Positions 1 through 11,611 of a DNA stretch of 64,000 nucleotides are shown piece after piece. Position numbers and translations under genes: made by a program. Each line of letters starts with the position of its first letter. Positions within the stretch are counted from its first letter, which is position 1. The notes under the pieces were generated by a model. The model did no database searches. It worked only from the letters and a program-made list of their open reading frames with translations, and was not told where the DNA came from. The DNA comes from Azolla caroliniana (lineage: Eukaryota; Polypodiophyta), in the NCBI GenBank assembly GCA_043228905.1, contig JBHGNT010000021.1:10416001-10480000 (forward strand). Reading direction: 5' to 3'.

Positions 1-2450
1 ATGAAAGGATGCGCGGTAGAAGAAAAAGATGAGACTATGGATGATCGGGGATGCCGAAAGTTCGTGGTCGACCATATTCATGATTGCGAGAAAGTGTTGC
101 GAAAGCTAGAAGATGTGCACCTAACACTTTCCGGGGAGAAATCGGCATTCGGGCAAGAAGAAATATTGGTGGTCGGACATCTATGTGGGCCCTACGGCCG
201 AAGACCGTCACCAACAAAGATCGATGCGATTCAAGCTATGGAGGAAATATGCGAGTCAACATCCGAAGTCCGAAGGTTTCTCAGTGTATGTGGATTCTAT
301 CACATATGGATTCCGCACTATGCACATATAGCGGACCCGCTCTACCACTTGTTGCGAAAAGGTAAGAAATTCGAATAGAAACCGGAACACACCAAAGCCA
401 TGAAGAAATTGAAGAAGACACTTCGGAGGGCGGAAGCACTTAAGAAGCCGAACTACGACCGACTGATCATAGTAACGGTTGATACAAGTCCAACCGGTAT
501 CGGGTGGGTCATCAATCAAGCCGACTCGGATGGTTCGCGGTATCCGATCCGATTCGGAGCAAAGGTTCTCAACGAAAGGCAACGTGGCTATGCACAAGTC
601 AAAAGAGAACCATGGGGAGTCGTGTCGGCGATAAAATCGGATCGGGATTATTTGATCGGAGCCGAAGTGGTGATCGAGATGGATTGTCTTCCGATACTCG
701 GGATGATGCGGTGTTGCACGATACCGGATGTAGCTATGATAAGGTGGGTTCCATATGTCAAGTCGCTTAATCCGGAGGTTCGACACATCTCGGGGAAGGA
801 CAATGCGGTAGCGGATATGTTATCAAGGGCTCGGTTCGGAGATGACATGATAACCGAATCGGATAATGAAGAAGTTTCCGAAGACTACTTCGCGTCGGAG
901 CACATATGCCGAGTGAACGTAGTCCGAGAATTCCGGGAAGAAGAATACGAGGGAGAAAGCTTGATGATCGGAAAGATGTTACAAGAGGCCGAGGACTCAA
1001 CAAACGATAAAGGAAGAAGAGCCGAGATCCGAAGGAAGAAGAGGCAAGTCCAAAAGTTCTTCTTGGAAAACGGATTAATATGGAGGGCGCCGAAAAGACC
1101 GGATGGTATACCACTTCGAGTAGTTGGGACAAAAGAGCAACGAAACCGGATAATGTCCGAGTTTCACGAATCCGATTGGGCTGGACACCGAGGAACATGG
1201 GCAACATTTGTGAAGATCAAGCAAAAATATTGGTGGAAGAAAATGTACAAAGATGTCGCGGAGTTCACGGAAAGCTGCGAGAAATGTCAAGTCTACTCCG
1301 GGGTTCGACATCGAGATGAGTTACATCCGACATTCTCACCGACAATCAACTTCAAGTGGATGGTCGACATAGTGGCCATGCCGACCGGGATCGGACAAAA
1401 GAAATACTTGGTATTAGCTTGGGAGGATCTCACGAATCAAGTAGAAGGTCGAGCGCTTCAGAGGAAAACGTGTTCCGCGGTATGCCAATTTCTTTTGGAG
1501 GAAGTATTTTGTAGGTACGGATGCGTAGGGCAAGTGATTGCGGACCGGGGAGAACTTGACTCGGACAAAGCTAGGGGATTCTTCGCCAAACACGGAGTTC
1601 GGTTATCTCTGACAACGACATACAATCCGGAGGCCAACGGGAAAATCGAACGAGGACATAGTCTGATCGTGAAAGCACTTGCGAAGGCATGCGATGGAAA
1701 GGTGAAGGACTGGCCACAGATGCTTCTGTATGCACTATGGGCGGATCGGACGACACATAGCTCTGTAACCGGTTACATGCCGGCAGAACTCATGACCAGA
1801 CAAGCACCGGTAATGCCGACGGAAACCGCGATCGCAACATGGACAGTGCTACCGTGGAAGAACTACTAGCGGTCCGGATACGACAACTAGAGGGAAGACC
1901 CGCAGACATAGCGGAAGCAATACGCCAACAACAAGAAGCACGGTTCCGGAACAAAAGCCGGTTCGACACAAAGCACCGACTACGACCGAGGAGGATTGAA
2001 GAAGGAGATTGGGTGATCGTCTATGACAGTAGTTTGGACCATCAACATACAACAATGCAGAAATTCGCGAAAAGGTGGTTCAGGCCATACGAGGTTCGGA
2101 AAGTCTTCGACAACGGAACGTACCGACTATCCGAGTTGGATGGAACAATACTACGAGTGCCTATAGCCGGGAAGCGGGTGAAGATTTTCAAGAAGCGGAC
2201 CGACGACAAACCCTATGAGATCCAAGCCAAGGCCTACAACGAGGAGCAATCAGACGAAGACCACGGTGATGCGGGAAGCGAAGAAAGTGAATTACAACTC
2301 ATAGTCGACATTAGGGGAGAATCGGAGGAAGCTTTGGGTGAAGACGGATATGAGGAATCGAGAACTTCGGCACATACCGAAGGATGTGCGGGTTCGGAGG
2401 GGGCGAGTGTCGTAGTGTATTCCACACACTACGTGAAAACCATAAAATAA
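1..2450 (+). pseudogene. Ty3/gypsy pol remnant: RT end, RNase H, integrase
   Basis: This is the 3' half of a gypsy polyprotein entering from the left edge. Positions 1-378 carry the end of reverse transcriptase and the connection. The same frame goes on after a single TAG at 376-378 into RNase H (about 480-840, with VDTSPTGIGW and HISGKDNAVADMLSRA). The integrase follows: zinc-binding H..H..C..C (CEKCQVY) near 1,170-1,300, then the catalytic core with D in MVDIVAMP, D in IADRGEL and E in GKIERGH. Near 1,840-1,866 the frame slips by one base, and 1,839-2,450 carries the integrase C-terminal part with a GPY-like module (KRWFRPYEVRKVFDNGTYRL). Two lesions make it non-functional. The same integrase family supplies the fragments amplified at 42.8-46.1 and 51.1-54.6 kb. 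Confidence 0.9.
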
Positions 2451-3030
2451 TATATCAAAATATTTATCACATGCATAAAGCAAGATTCGAACCCTATGCC
2501 TCCACGTAGCCAAACCTCAACTTTACCATTATGCTACCTTATCTTTAGTGTCCTACAAATAGATTTAATAACTATAAGTGCTTTATTTGCGCCTACCTTT
2601 ATTAAAAGGTAAATCATGCATTTTTAGAGTGCGTGAATATTTTATAGAAAAACGCAAGCAACTAAAAAGTGACTCATGCACATCTAGCGTGCATGAGCAC
2701 TATATTTAGCAAATAAAAGGAAGGATTAGAAAAGCATCACATGCACATTTAGTGTGCATGAACATATTAGAAAAAAGCATGTAGGTATGCTTAGTCTCTC
2801 CCATCACTATATAAGGATGGGGAGCACATTGTAGTTTTTTTGTTGATTTTTTTTTTTTTCCTATAATGATCAATCAATCTAAAATATTCGTGGGATTCAC
2901 GAATTTGCTAAAATAATTCTCTCTTACTACCTAAATATTGACTAAATATACTAAACTCGTAGGATTCACAAGATTCTTATTTTATAACTCTTTATACCTA
3001 TTCTTTACTAGCCTTATTTGTATTTTTCTT
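2395..3030 (+). mobile_element. probable 3' LTR region of the gypsy element
   Basis: A purine-rich run (GGAGGGGGCGAG, 2395-2407) is followed at 2408 by TGTCGTAG, the usual arrangement of a polypurine tract and LTR start; the ORF runs 43 bases into it. A TATA-like box (TATATAAGG) lies near 2811. No second LTR is in the window, so the right limit is not fixed; about 3,030 is where copia-like sequence begins. The rest of 2,530-3,030 is AT-rich without a gene. The LTR start is an inference from tract position. Confidence 0.5.
2470..2535 (-). pseudogene. tRNA-like sequence (tRNA-derived repeat)
   Basis: On the minus strand an A-box-like TAGCATAATGGTAAAGT is followed about 40 bases on by a perfect B box, GGTTCGAATC, the spacing seen in tRNA genes. 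The anticodon arm does not fold cleanly, so this is a tRNA relic or SINE head lying in the presumed LTR rather than a working tRNA. Confidence 0.4.
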
Positions 3031-3259
3031 CCTCCTAGTCCAAAACCTCGGCGGTTCCCACCCGACTCACGCAACGATCCGGAGCCGAAAGGCACGACAA
3101 CGTGATTATCTAGCCTTCTTCCTCGATGAAGCACCGGAGGTGCGTAAACCGCACATGCATCCCCTGGTCGACAATCTGCCCGACCGACACCAGGTTTTTT
3201 GTGATTGTCAGGACGTGACACAACTTCGTAAGTTTCCTATTTTGTCTGACATGACTCAA
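3030..3259 (-). pseudogene. Ty1/copia pol fragment (segment before the integrase core)
   Basis: Minus-strand translation reads KNLVSVGQIVDQGMHVRF, the hallmark of the copia segment between protease and integrase core. It continues the copia element whose gag and protease lie at 6,448-7,620; the 3.18-kb DNA transposon interrupts the frame exactly between the two parts. Coding similarity stops after FIEEEG near 3,120; the remainder to 3,030 is out of frame and includes a short module (TTTTGGACTAGGA on minus) that recurs near 20.77, 49.71 and 50.57 kb. Confidence 0.75.
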
Positions 3260-3290
3260 AACACGTTTGCGTTCACAAGTGGAAGGATCG
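3260..3290 (+). repeat. left terminal inverted repeat of 3.18-kb element
   Basis: Begins AACACGTTTGCGTTCACAAG, then GGAAGGATCGC. Pairs with 6413-6443 on the other strand. Confidence 0.85.
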
Positions 3291-4069
3291 CGCATTCCAC
3301 TTATACATTCCTTTTATAATCTTGCGATTTTAGGCGATTTTTAGAAACGTGATACACCAGTATCACATGTTTTAAATAGCATGTAAAATTTGTTAATTTT
3401 TTGAGATTTAAAAAGTTTCAAAATGATAATTTTTAAAATTGAATAGTTTTTCAATAAATGCTTAAACATTGATGGTTTGAAAATATGAAATGTAGTTAAC
3501 TTAAAGAAAATAGTAATGGTTAACTTAACACACAAGTTAAGATTAATGGTTTCACCATCTTGAGAAGATGTAGGTTCTAGAAGTGGAAGTTACATCTATT
3601 GTTAGACTTGAAAATGTTTTAAGTATAAGAGGTAACATTGTAATCCTTAATGCCATCATCTATAAATTTAGTGCTCATTAACATCCATAAATTCACAACT
3701 CAAGAAATTTATACAATATTCATAAACAATTTTGATAAATCCATAACTCCTAAACTGTAGATGATATTCATAAACTGTCAAAACTGCCAAACTTAGATTT
3801 AAACATTAATATATCAATTTGAACATATCACATACTTATCAAGGTATCCACAATGCTCTCCTCTTCTTCATTTTGAGAGCTCCCCTACAAAATTTGTGAA
3901 GTAAATGACATTTTCAAGATTCAATTACCATCAACAGAATTATTAATGGTCTTTTGTTAATAAAGGAAGCACATGTTCATCGTAAGGTATCTTGTTGTGC
4001 AACATAATTCTTTACAACATTGATATGCATCTTTTACTCTTGTCAAAACATATATTTTAGTACAATTCG

Positions 4070-5310
4070 AGTTCATGTAAACCCTAAACCTCTTTTTTTT
4101 GACAAAAAAAAGATTTTTAAACATGAACTCCATACATTATATTGAGTTAATGTAAAAAACAAAGTTTTCATCACAATTCCATACAATGTATCAAATTTAT
4201 GTTCAAAGTTTTTTTTCCCGAATTAAAATAAACAAATAATAAATCAATCAATCAATCAAACTTGATTTGATGAAAAAACCAGATTTTTCACCACAATTTA
4301 GTAAAATGTACCTAGTTTATGTTTAAAATAAAAAATTTCAATTATGTTTCTATTTTTTTCAATTTGTTTTGAATTTTTTTGAATTTTTATTTTATTTTAT
4401 TTATTTATTTAGTTTTTGGGAAAAAAAAACATTAAACATGAATTCGATACATTGTATTGACTTGTGATGAAAACTCTCGTTTTTTCAACTTTTTTTTTTT
4501 AAATAACCAAAAGGACCCAAAATAAATAGAAAAAAACCAAATTTGCTATTTTTAAAACCCCCCAAAAAAACCTTTAAACATGAACTCGATACATTGTATC
4601 AAATTCATGTGAAAAAGTTAGTGTTTCGACACGAACTCGATACAATGTATCGAGTTGGTCTTGAAAAATTTGTTTTTCAACACGAACTCGATACATTGTA
4701 TCAAGTTCGTGTCGAAAAGTTGACTTTTCAACATGAATTTGATACGGCGTATCGAGTTTGTGTTTAAATGTTTTAAACACAAACGATACATTGTATCGAG
4801 TTCATGTCAAAAAACCAAGTTTCTCAACACGAACTCGATACGGCGTATTGAGTTCGTGTTTAAAAACAGAGTTTTGAACGCGAACTCGATACAATGTACC
4901 GAGTTCATGTTTAAAGTTTTTATTATTTTTTCTATCTATTTTGGGTCTTTCTTTTTTTTAATTGTTTTTGAAGTGATGAAAAAACTAGAGTTTTCATCAC
5001 AAGTCGATACAATGTATCGAATTCATGTTAATTTTTTTTTTCCCAAAAAACATTTTTAAATAAATAAATAAATATCAAAAAAATTTGAAAAAATTTGAAA
5101 AAATTACTTTAAACATGAACTCTATACATTGTATTGAATTGTGGTGAAAAAACTAGTTTTTTTCATCAAGTCAAGCTCAATTGTTTTATTTTTTTATTTT
5201 CTTAAATTCGAGAAAAAAACTTTGAACATGAATTTGATATATTGTATATAATTGTGATAAAAAGTTTGTTTTTTACATCAACTTAATATAATGTATGGAG
5301 TTCATGTTTA
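4070..5310. repeat. array of perfect short palindromes (GAACTCGATACA and its complement)
   Basis: The half-site GAACTCGATACA followed by its own reverse complement occurs many times with small changes, spaced by short poly-A/T-rich linkers (clearest at 4,580-4,910). Some copies have ATTGTAT or GGCGTAT centres. The same motif fills 46,141-47,460 in the large related element. No ORF here is credible; the apparent 70-residue ORFs are translations of the repeat. Confidence 0.8.
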
Positions 5311-5639
5311 GAAATCATCTTTTCTTTCAAATAAAAGAGGTTTAGGGTTTACATGAACTCAAATTGTACTAAAATCTCTGTTTTTACAAGAGAAAAAGAT
5401 GCATATCGGTACTGCAAAGAAGTATGTTGCACAACAAGACACCTTATGGTGAACATGTGCTTCATTGATTAACAAAAAACCATTAAGAATTGTGTTGATG
5501 GTAATTGAACCTTGCAAATGCCATTTACGTGTGGTGTATAAAATATTCTCGTGGTTCTTAATCACCACGTCAAGCACTTAATGTTGATCTTCATAGTTTG
5601 GTTCATCTACAACAGAGAAACATTTATGTGGAACTAAGG

Positions 5640-6110
5640 ATGACAACATGAGCATAACTCAGGTGACAAGGAAACTTGGAAGAACTCAAGGTGGGGATAT
5701 TAATAGCTACACATGTAGATGATCATCAAGTAGGGCACCAATTCTGCATTGGTAAAGTTTTGGACATGGTGATGGATTAAACTTCTGTAATACATCTATA
5801 ATTGACATTAGTGAGGTGGATATCATTGTGTATGACTTTACACTGACTAAAGTTGGATGTTTAAGGACGAGAACGATAGACATAATAGAAAAGATATTAC
5901 CAAGACTAGAAGATATCTCAAATTGAAAGCGAACAAGATTTAGTGCACACAATTTGAAGACACCATTTAGTGAAGACAATGATTTGATTGGTACATTTGA
6001 AAATGAGGAGGAAGAGTCACAATTGTATATTAGCTATAGTAGTGATTCTTAGGAAAGGAATAATGATAGTGATGCAAATAACTCTTAAATGTATTTTTTG
6101 TGCAATGATA
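5640..6110 (+). pseudogene. decayed conserved segment shared by both DNA transposons
   Basis: This segment is about 80% similar by eye to the reverse complement of 24,170-24,640. On the plus strand both copies can be read as short broken stretches such as INSYTCR, SEVDIIVYDF and a D/E/S-rich tail (DEEEESQLYI in one, NEEEESQLYI in the other). The shared reading suggests a once-coding segment near the element end. No family was recognised. Confidence 0.4.
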
Positions 6111-6412
6111 TGTAAGAAATTTAGACAATATTTTATCGAATGAAATAAAAAAGTTGATTTTTTTGAAATCTTTTGCTTATGATTTTGTTAGGATCTAAAA
6201 TACTACTAGTTATAATTTCTTCTTAAAAATACACAAAGTTACTTTTCGTATTTGGCCCAAATTTGGCATTTTTCAAATTTACCAAATGGTGAAAATTTTA
6301 GCTTTTTCATCAAGTTTTTGAGAACATGTGATACTAGTATCAAGGTGATTTGTGAAATGGCAAAAAAAGCCCCAAAATCAAACGTAATATTCCTTATCCT
6401 TCCATTTGTGCG

Positions 6413-6443
6413 CAATCCTTCCACTTGTGAACGTGAACGTGTT
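6413..6443 (-). repeat. right terminal inverted repeat of 3.18-kb element
   Basis: On the minus strand begins AACACGTTCACGTTCACAAG, then GGAAGGATTGC. It is followed on the plus strand by the TCAA duplicate. Confidence 0.85.
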
Positions 6444-6447
6444 TCAA

Positions 6448-7620
6448 GGGAACTTCTCTAACATGCACGATCGGCTGAGGAGTGTCATCTCCGGTTTGAA
6501 CAACTCCCGGTTACTCCGACTTTTCCAAATACGAGAACCACTCTTCGTGGATCTTCATGTGATTAGATGCTTCGGAGTCAATGTACCACACTTCCTCTAA
6601 TCCAGAAGTGGTCTTCTTCATCGAGTTTGCCTTTTGCTTCATCACAAAAATTGGCCCTTTCCCGGTCTTACCGGTTCCGAATCCTTCCAATCCTTCGGCG
6701 TAGTGCGAGCTTTGTCGGTTCCCTTGTCCGGCCTTGCCAGATCCAGATTTATCCAAATCGGCGCGCTTCTTCCAACACTCGCTCTCTCGGTGGCCCTTCT
6801 TGCCACAATACCTGCATTCCGTATCGGCTTTCGATTGCCGGTTTCCGGTGCCGTCTTGACTCCCCCTCCTTGTGGAGGGTCCGAAACTACTGTCGGCACT
6901 ATCTTCGTGCCTCCGATTCTACTCTTGTTGGGCGCTACTATTGTGTGCCCACCCGCCTCGTCCTCCACGCCCACGAGGCCGATCCACCTCCGTGTACAAC
7001 ATCCAGATGTCTGATTGATTGGTCCTCAAACCCCTCACGTGGTTTTCTTCGACCATTAGCATCGATTGTAGGTCGAAGAAGGATGGTGGCTTCTCTCAGG
7101 TCCAAATTGCCGTTAGGATTGGCCCGTACCGGTGTGCTAGACCACTGAGGTAGATCTGGACCATCTCGTCCTTGTCCACTGTCACTTTGATGGACCCGAA
7201 CATGTCACACATCTCCTTGATCTTGGTGGTGTAGTCGGTGACCGACATGTCCCTTTGCCAGATACTATTGCGCTCTTGCCGGAGCTACAACCTGCGAGCC
7301 GTGGTAGTTGCGGCGAAAATCTTCTAGAGATTTTCCCAAGCCTCCTTTGGTGACTTTGCATCTCTGATAGAGCCAAGCATTTGGTCGTGCACACAGAACA
7401 CGAGGCAGTACAACACCCTACTTGCTCCTTGCTCCCAAACCGGGAAGTCCTTGTGTGACGAATCCGACGGTACTTCATTTTCTCCTTCCACGTAGCTCCA
7501 GTATCCATGCCCCAGCAGGTATTGGTGCATTTTATATGACCAAGATGCATAGTTGCTCCGGTAGAGCTTTTCTGTAGGAAGCAAGCTCGCCATGATTCTG
7601 TCCATACTTTCGGTCTGTTC
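6448..7620 (-). pseudogene. Ty1/copia gag and protease remnant
   Basis: Reading starts near 7,605 (YRSNYASWSYKMHQYLLGHG), a typical copia gag N-terminus. A TAG at 7,324-7,326 breaks it, and gag continues to a CCHC zinc knuckle (CRYCGKKGHRESEC) near 6,790. The protease region reads YIDSEASNHM near 6,580, with E where the family has G in the D-S-G active site. Further stops follow. The element is then interrupted at 6,447 by the 3.18-kb DNA transposon and resumes at 3,259. Several stops and the altered active site mean it is dead. Confidence 0.85.
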
Positions 7621-7697
7621 TTTGACCGGTGGTTAGGGTTTGTCTTCAGAACAAACAAACAAAACGCTTGTTGGCAGTAGAGGTTCTCAACCCTCGC

Positions 7698-7709
7698 GCT
7701 CCGATACCA
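7698..7709 (-). other. primer-binding site for initiator Met-tRNA
   Basis: Minus strand TGGTATCGGAGC, one base from the usual TGGTATCAGAGC, lies directly beside the LTR end at 7710. Confidence 0.8.
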
Positions 7710-8115
7710 TGTAAATGTTAATATGCGGAAGCTTTGACAAAACCGGTTCCGCCGAATAGCAATAGAGTATAGACACAGGTTTAATGTAAACCTTACAAAA
7801 CACATACAAAGAGAGCAGAATAGTGAAACTCCATTCAAAATAATAACACTCTGTGTATACAAACGTCCTACATAGCACTTTTTATACAAGTCCTTAAAAG
7901 GATTGACAAGTACTTAGTGACTGACACTAACTCCCAAAAATATGCCTACGTACTAGGGTAGATTCGTAGTCGTTTAACGACCTACCTATTACTACTCGAT
8001 CTAGCTCTTGGTTCCGGATACCATCCGAACACAGATCCGGTTCTTCGTTCCGGACTCTCATCCTGGTCTGGCTTATTCAGCCAATCTGGATCCGGTTGAG
8101 CTTGTCCGCTCAACA
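7710..8115 (-). mobile_element. 5' LTR of the interrupted copia element
   Basis: On the minus strand it runs TGTTGAGCGG...TTTACA and abuts the primer-binding site, so it is the 5' LTR (about 406 bp). A related LTR is at 59,726-60,183. The sequence between this LTR and the LINE (8,116-8,225) holds only a CT microsatellite. Confidence 0.8.
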
Positions 8116-8134
8116 AATATATTACTTTCCTTTC

Positions 8135-8137
<3 letters not shown>

Positions 8138-8184
<47 letters not shown>
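8138..8184. repeat. (CT)n microsatellite
   Basis: About 23 uninterrupted CT units just outside the copia LTR. Confidence 0.95.
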
Positions 8185-8187
<3 letters not shown>

Positions 8188-8225
8188 TCTTGACAATATG
8201 ATGGTCTACTTTGATTCTTCCCAAA

Positions 8226-8803
8226 AAGAAGAGGGTTTTAGGATTGATTGACCTTGGATTGCAGAGTCAATCATTGCTATGCAAGGTATTGTTAGAGGTT
8301 GCGGTTTGGAAATGAACTATGGAAAACGTTGATTCATAATAGGAGCATCCTCTGGAGTTCAAAACATGGTGGGCATTGGAACGCACATAAATCATCACTA
8401 TTTTGTATGGACTTAAAACTTAGGAAATCTAATCAGTTGGTTGATCGCACATGTATACTAGTGATGAAGGTGTGGATTATGCTTTGTGGGCATCTAAGTC
8501 GAATTGGTTCAAGTACTAATGCTGAATGGATGCACCAACCCCTATTGTGGAACGATGCCTTAAAGTTTACGGAGGGAAATATGTTTGGACAAAGCAAGGG
8601 TATGCCATGAGCTAGATTGTATTCTATAGGGATTCATTCAGTGGAAGATTGGATGCGGTTGTTTGCCGGTAATCATGATGAATTATATAAAGACTTGGGA
8701 AAGTTTAGGAACGACAAGAAGATGCTTGACCTGATGAATACAACAATACACTCTGTTCCTATTAGTAATGGGGAGAGTGAATGGTCCAGGACAATGTGAT
8801 GAA
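8226..8803 (+). pseudogene. LINE, left piece (region after reverse transcriptase)
   Basis: Broken ORFs (8,299-8,610 and 8,617-8,799) read like the variable region that follows reverse transcriptase in plant LINEs (WMHQPLLWNDALKF, VEDWMRLF). The reading stops at 8,803, where the gypsy LTR begins. The LINE resumes at 16,504 on the far side, with the zinc finger typical of this region. The 5' part is missing, as is usual for LINE copies. Assignment of this piece depends mainly on the right piece. Confidence 0.55.
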
Positions 8804-9285
8804 TGTTACTACTTGGGGCAGGACTAGCCCTAACACAGGGTGTCCCTCTAAGACACTTCACCAAAGGGTGGTACAAGTGGGGTAGGCGTAGACCGTGACA
8901 CAAAGGTATTCCTAACCGGCTACTAATCGGCATGGTTAAGGATCGTAATACACACGCAAGATAGATTCTATTAAGCATAGAATGGTAATTAACTAAAGCT
9001 TCAAAGATTAAACAAGATGTAGAACAACAACACTTTCATTAATAAACTGCTATCTGATTACAATCTAACCAGGTCCTTTTATAGGTCACCGGCTCTAGGT
9101 TACAAACCGGTGCCAATCAGCAACTGGCCACGAACCGGTTCGGATCCGGATCAGCATACCGATTCTGGGTCCGTCCGTTCGCTTCTCAAAATATAAAAAT
9201 TATAGATAACAACTCCTAGTTCTAAAATAATTATCCCTTTCCCATTGTGGACTTTATCCGGCTTTTAAGTCTTTGCTGGTCAACA
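8804..9285 (-). repeat. 3' LTR of the integrase-less gypsy element
   Basis: 482 bp, TGTTACT...TCAACA on the plus strand, paired with 16,022-16,503. No strong polypurine tract is seen beside it. Confidence 0.9.
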
Positions 9286-9429
9286 CATGGCACGCCCATG
9301 GGACAGTACCTTGTACGTCGAATCCCACGGTTCGCCCTTCAATCTTCCTCCAAAATGTCTAGAATGCTCTGGTCCAAGGGTTCTAAATGCTCATCAGGTA
9401 GCTGCTACGTCGTTTGTTGTTGTTGTTGC

Positions 9430-9700
9430 TGCTCTAGTCTCTCCGGTTCCACTGGTCTCGAGGATTCCGGTTCCGGTTCTGTTGTTTGGGCTCCTCCTGC
9501 TCCTGGTGCTACGGTCTCTCCGGTTCCACTGGTCTTGAGGCTTCCGGTTCTGGTTCTATTGGTTTGGGCTCCTCCTGCTCCTGGTGCTATGGTCTCTCCG
9601 GTTCCACTGGTCTTGAGGCTTCCGGTTCTGGTTCTGTTGGTTTGGGCTCCTCTTGTAGATGGTTTCCGGTGTGTAGGTTTTCATCCTTCGGCTGCTCCTC
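9430..9700 (-). repeat. 78-bp coding repeats (Pro/Glu-rich)
   Basis: Three copies of a 77-78-bp unit start at about 9,438, 9,515 and 9,593. Read on the minus strand they give a 26-residue Pro/Glu repeat (EEPKPIEPEPEASRPVEPER). They form the tail of the extra coding region of the gypsy element. Confidence 0.7.
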
Positions 9701-11581
9701 TATAGTTTTGTTCAACTCGCTTGCCCCAGTTCCGGCTTCGTTCGGCGCCTGCTCCGAAGACTACTCTTCGTCACTGATATTGATCGCCGCAGTTCTTCTA
9801 GCCACCTCTTGCCATCGCCGTTCTCATTCATACCGCTCGAACTGGAGTTGTGTATCCAGCTGGTCGTCATCGAGTTGTTCCACCAATCGCCTCACCGCTG
9901 CCAATTGTTTCCTGGCTAACGATAGGAAGTCATCCGACAATTCCTCCCTTATGGCTACAATTCCGCGTCCAGTTTATAGAAATTGTCGCCATCCTTCCTC
10001 CGATTCTCCGCATCTGCTCTTAGCAATTATAACTCCGCTGCCTGTTTAGCCCATTTAGACCACCATTGAACCGAACTTTCTTCCACTAGTCTCTTCGTCC
10101 GGTTTCTCCATGTCAGCATTAGATCACGGATTCGCCCCAGCCCCATCTTCAACTTATTCTCTGCGGCCTGTTTTTCATCTTTCAATTGTTTGATAAGGCA
10201 CGTGGTTGCCGCTTCTTGGCTTTTGTAGTGCATGAACTGTGTCTGATAGGTAGTTTGAACTTTGTTCAGAGCCATTGTAGCGCGTTCCTTTTCCTCATAG
10301 TGTTGCCGGGTCAGATCCATCCGTTCTTTTGCCGCTTCCGCCAGTCTTTTCGCTACTTCAGCCACCTTCGATTGTTCCTCCGCCAGGGCCATCGTTGTCC
10401 GGTTAACCTCATCTCGAAGTTCCCGTAATTTCTCCTACTGCCGGTCGCTTTCGGTCATCAATTTCTTGTGTTCTACATCCAAGTGTTTGTGATCCCGGTG
10501 CAGCCGATCAAAGTCGTCCGTTTTTTGTTTCAGCCTTTGATTGATCAGACAGCGAGCACGGTCTTCCCGGTCTCTTTGTTGTCGGAGCTCTTCCTTGAGT
10601 CGCTCGATCTCTACTTCCACCGAGCGCCAGAGTTTGTCCTTTTCCTGCAGGATTTTTTCTTTTTCTTCCTTCAATCGGTCATATGCTTGATAACCTTTCC
10701 GCAGGCTTTCTTTGGCTCGTCGGAGGCTTTTGGCTAATTTCTTTTGTTCTTCCATTCACGTTCTCTAGCCCTTAAGGCTTCTTGGGCTTCCATTTTTTCT
10801 TTCAGCGTGGCGAGTTCTTGTTCTTGTGCCTTATTCGTATCCAGGAGTGTTCGAGTCACCAGGGTCTTATTATTCTGAACACTCACCGGTGCCACCGGTT
10901 CTAATTGATTTAGTCCTTCGATGATCAGCTTAGCCACCTCTTCTCTGGTCCTTTCCATTTCTTGTTCCATGCTCTGGATTCTCGACCGGGCCTTCTCTAG
11001 TTCTTCAGTTGTGGCGAGCAACCTGTCCACGTGTGCTCTTTCTTCTGCTTCTATGTGGCACACCACCCCGACCCCTTGTTCTCCTATCCACCGAAGCCAT
11101 TGGCTGCCAGTGCTTTGTTGTCATGCCGGTTCGAGTCGTGGTGTGGCTTTCTCACATGCCCGGAACCTATTCTGGGTAGTTAGCGGCAGTTCCTGTTCTT
11201 GCTGTTGCTGATGCGTCGGCGACACCGGCAATTCAATCACCGGTTTTGAACATCCGGTTCTGTTATTTCTTGTCGCACAGGTGCTTCTAACACCGGATCT
11301 GGTTGTACCGATTCTAACTCCTTCCTTGTCTACGGCTCCTCGAGGCGGGGCTTTGGTATACTGTCCTTTACCGGACTTGATTCCTCCCCTTTGTGGCCCT
11401 CGTCGCGTGTCTGTTTGCAACGTAATAGGTGCTCCACAGGTTCTTCTTCCTGCTCCTCTTCTAGGGTTCTACTATTGATTAACACCGCCAAGGGGTCTTG
11501 CTCCTGTTGTTGTTCCGATTGTTGTTCCGGTCGACGTAGCTTAATTTTTAAGGGTCTCACTGGTGTCTCCGTCTTTGTCAT
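9700..11581 (-). pseudogene. coiled-coil extra region replacing integrase in the gypsy element
   Basis: Minus-strand pieces at 11,581-11,330, 11,066-10,734, 10,755-10,435 and 10,392-10,027 form one long Glu/Lys/Gln/Arg-rich heptad region (for example LKEEKEKILQEKDKLW) broken by stops and frameshifts. The first piece is in the same frame as pol, one stop beyond its AT-hook segment, so the ancestor probably made a pol/coiled-coil fusion. No zinc-binding HHCC, D-D-E or GPY/F integrase motif is seen in any frame. It may be a structural protein or a captured host sequence; the function is unknown. Confidence 0.65.
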
Positions 11582-11611
11582 ACGCTTCCGACTATGTTGC
11601 TCCTTCGCCTT

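Larger units (their letters stand above)
3260..6443. mobile_element. 3.18-kb Sola-like non-autonomous DNA transposon
   Basis: The element begins AACACGTTTGCGTTCACAAG and ends with its imperfect reverse complement (about 31 bp, three mismatches). It is flanked by TCAA at 3256-3259 and 6444-6447, a 4-bp target duplication. Removing element and one TCAA restores the copia reading frame around it, which confirms the limits. No transposase ORF is present. Its ends match the ends of the 24.3-kb element at 23,907-48,185, in inverted orientation, so it looks like an internally deleted relative moved by that element's transposase. The middle is AT-rich with an array of short palindromes. A segment near 3,905-4,020 also recurs inverted at about 5,410-5,530. 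Confidence 0.85.

Noticed and set aside
1-378. Treating the first ORF as a separate gene
   Set aside because: It shares frame with the next ORF across one TAG and is simply the RT end of the same gypsy polyprotein.
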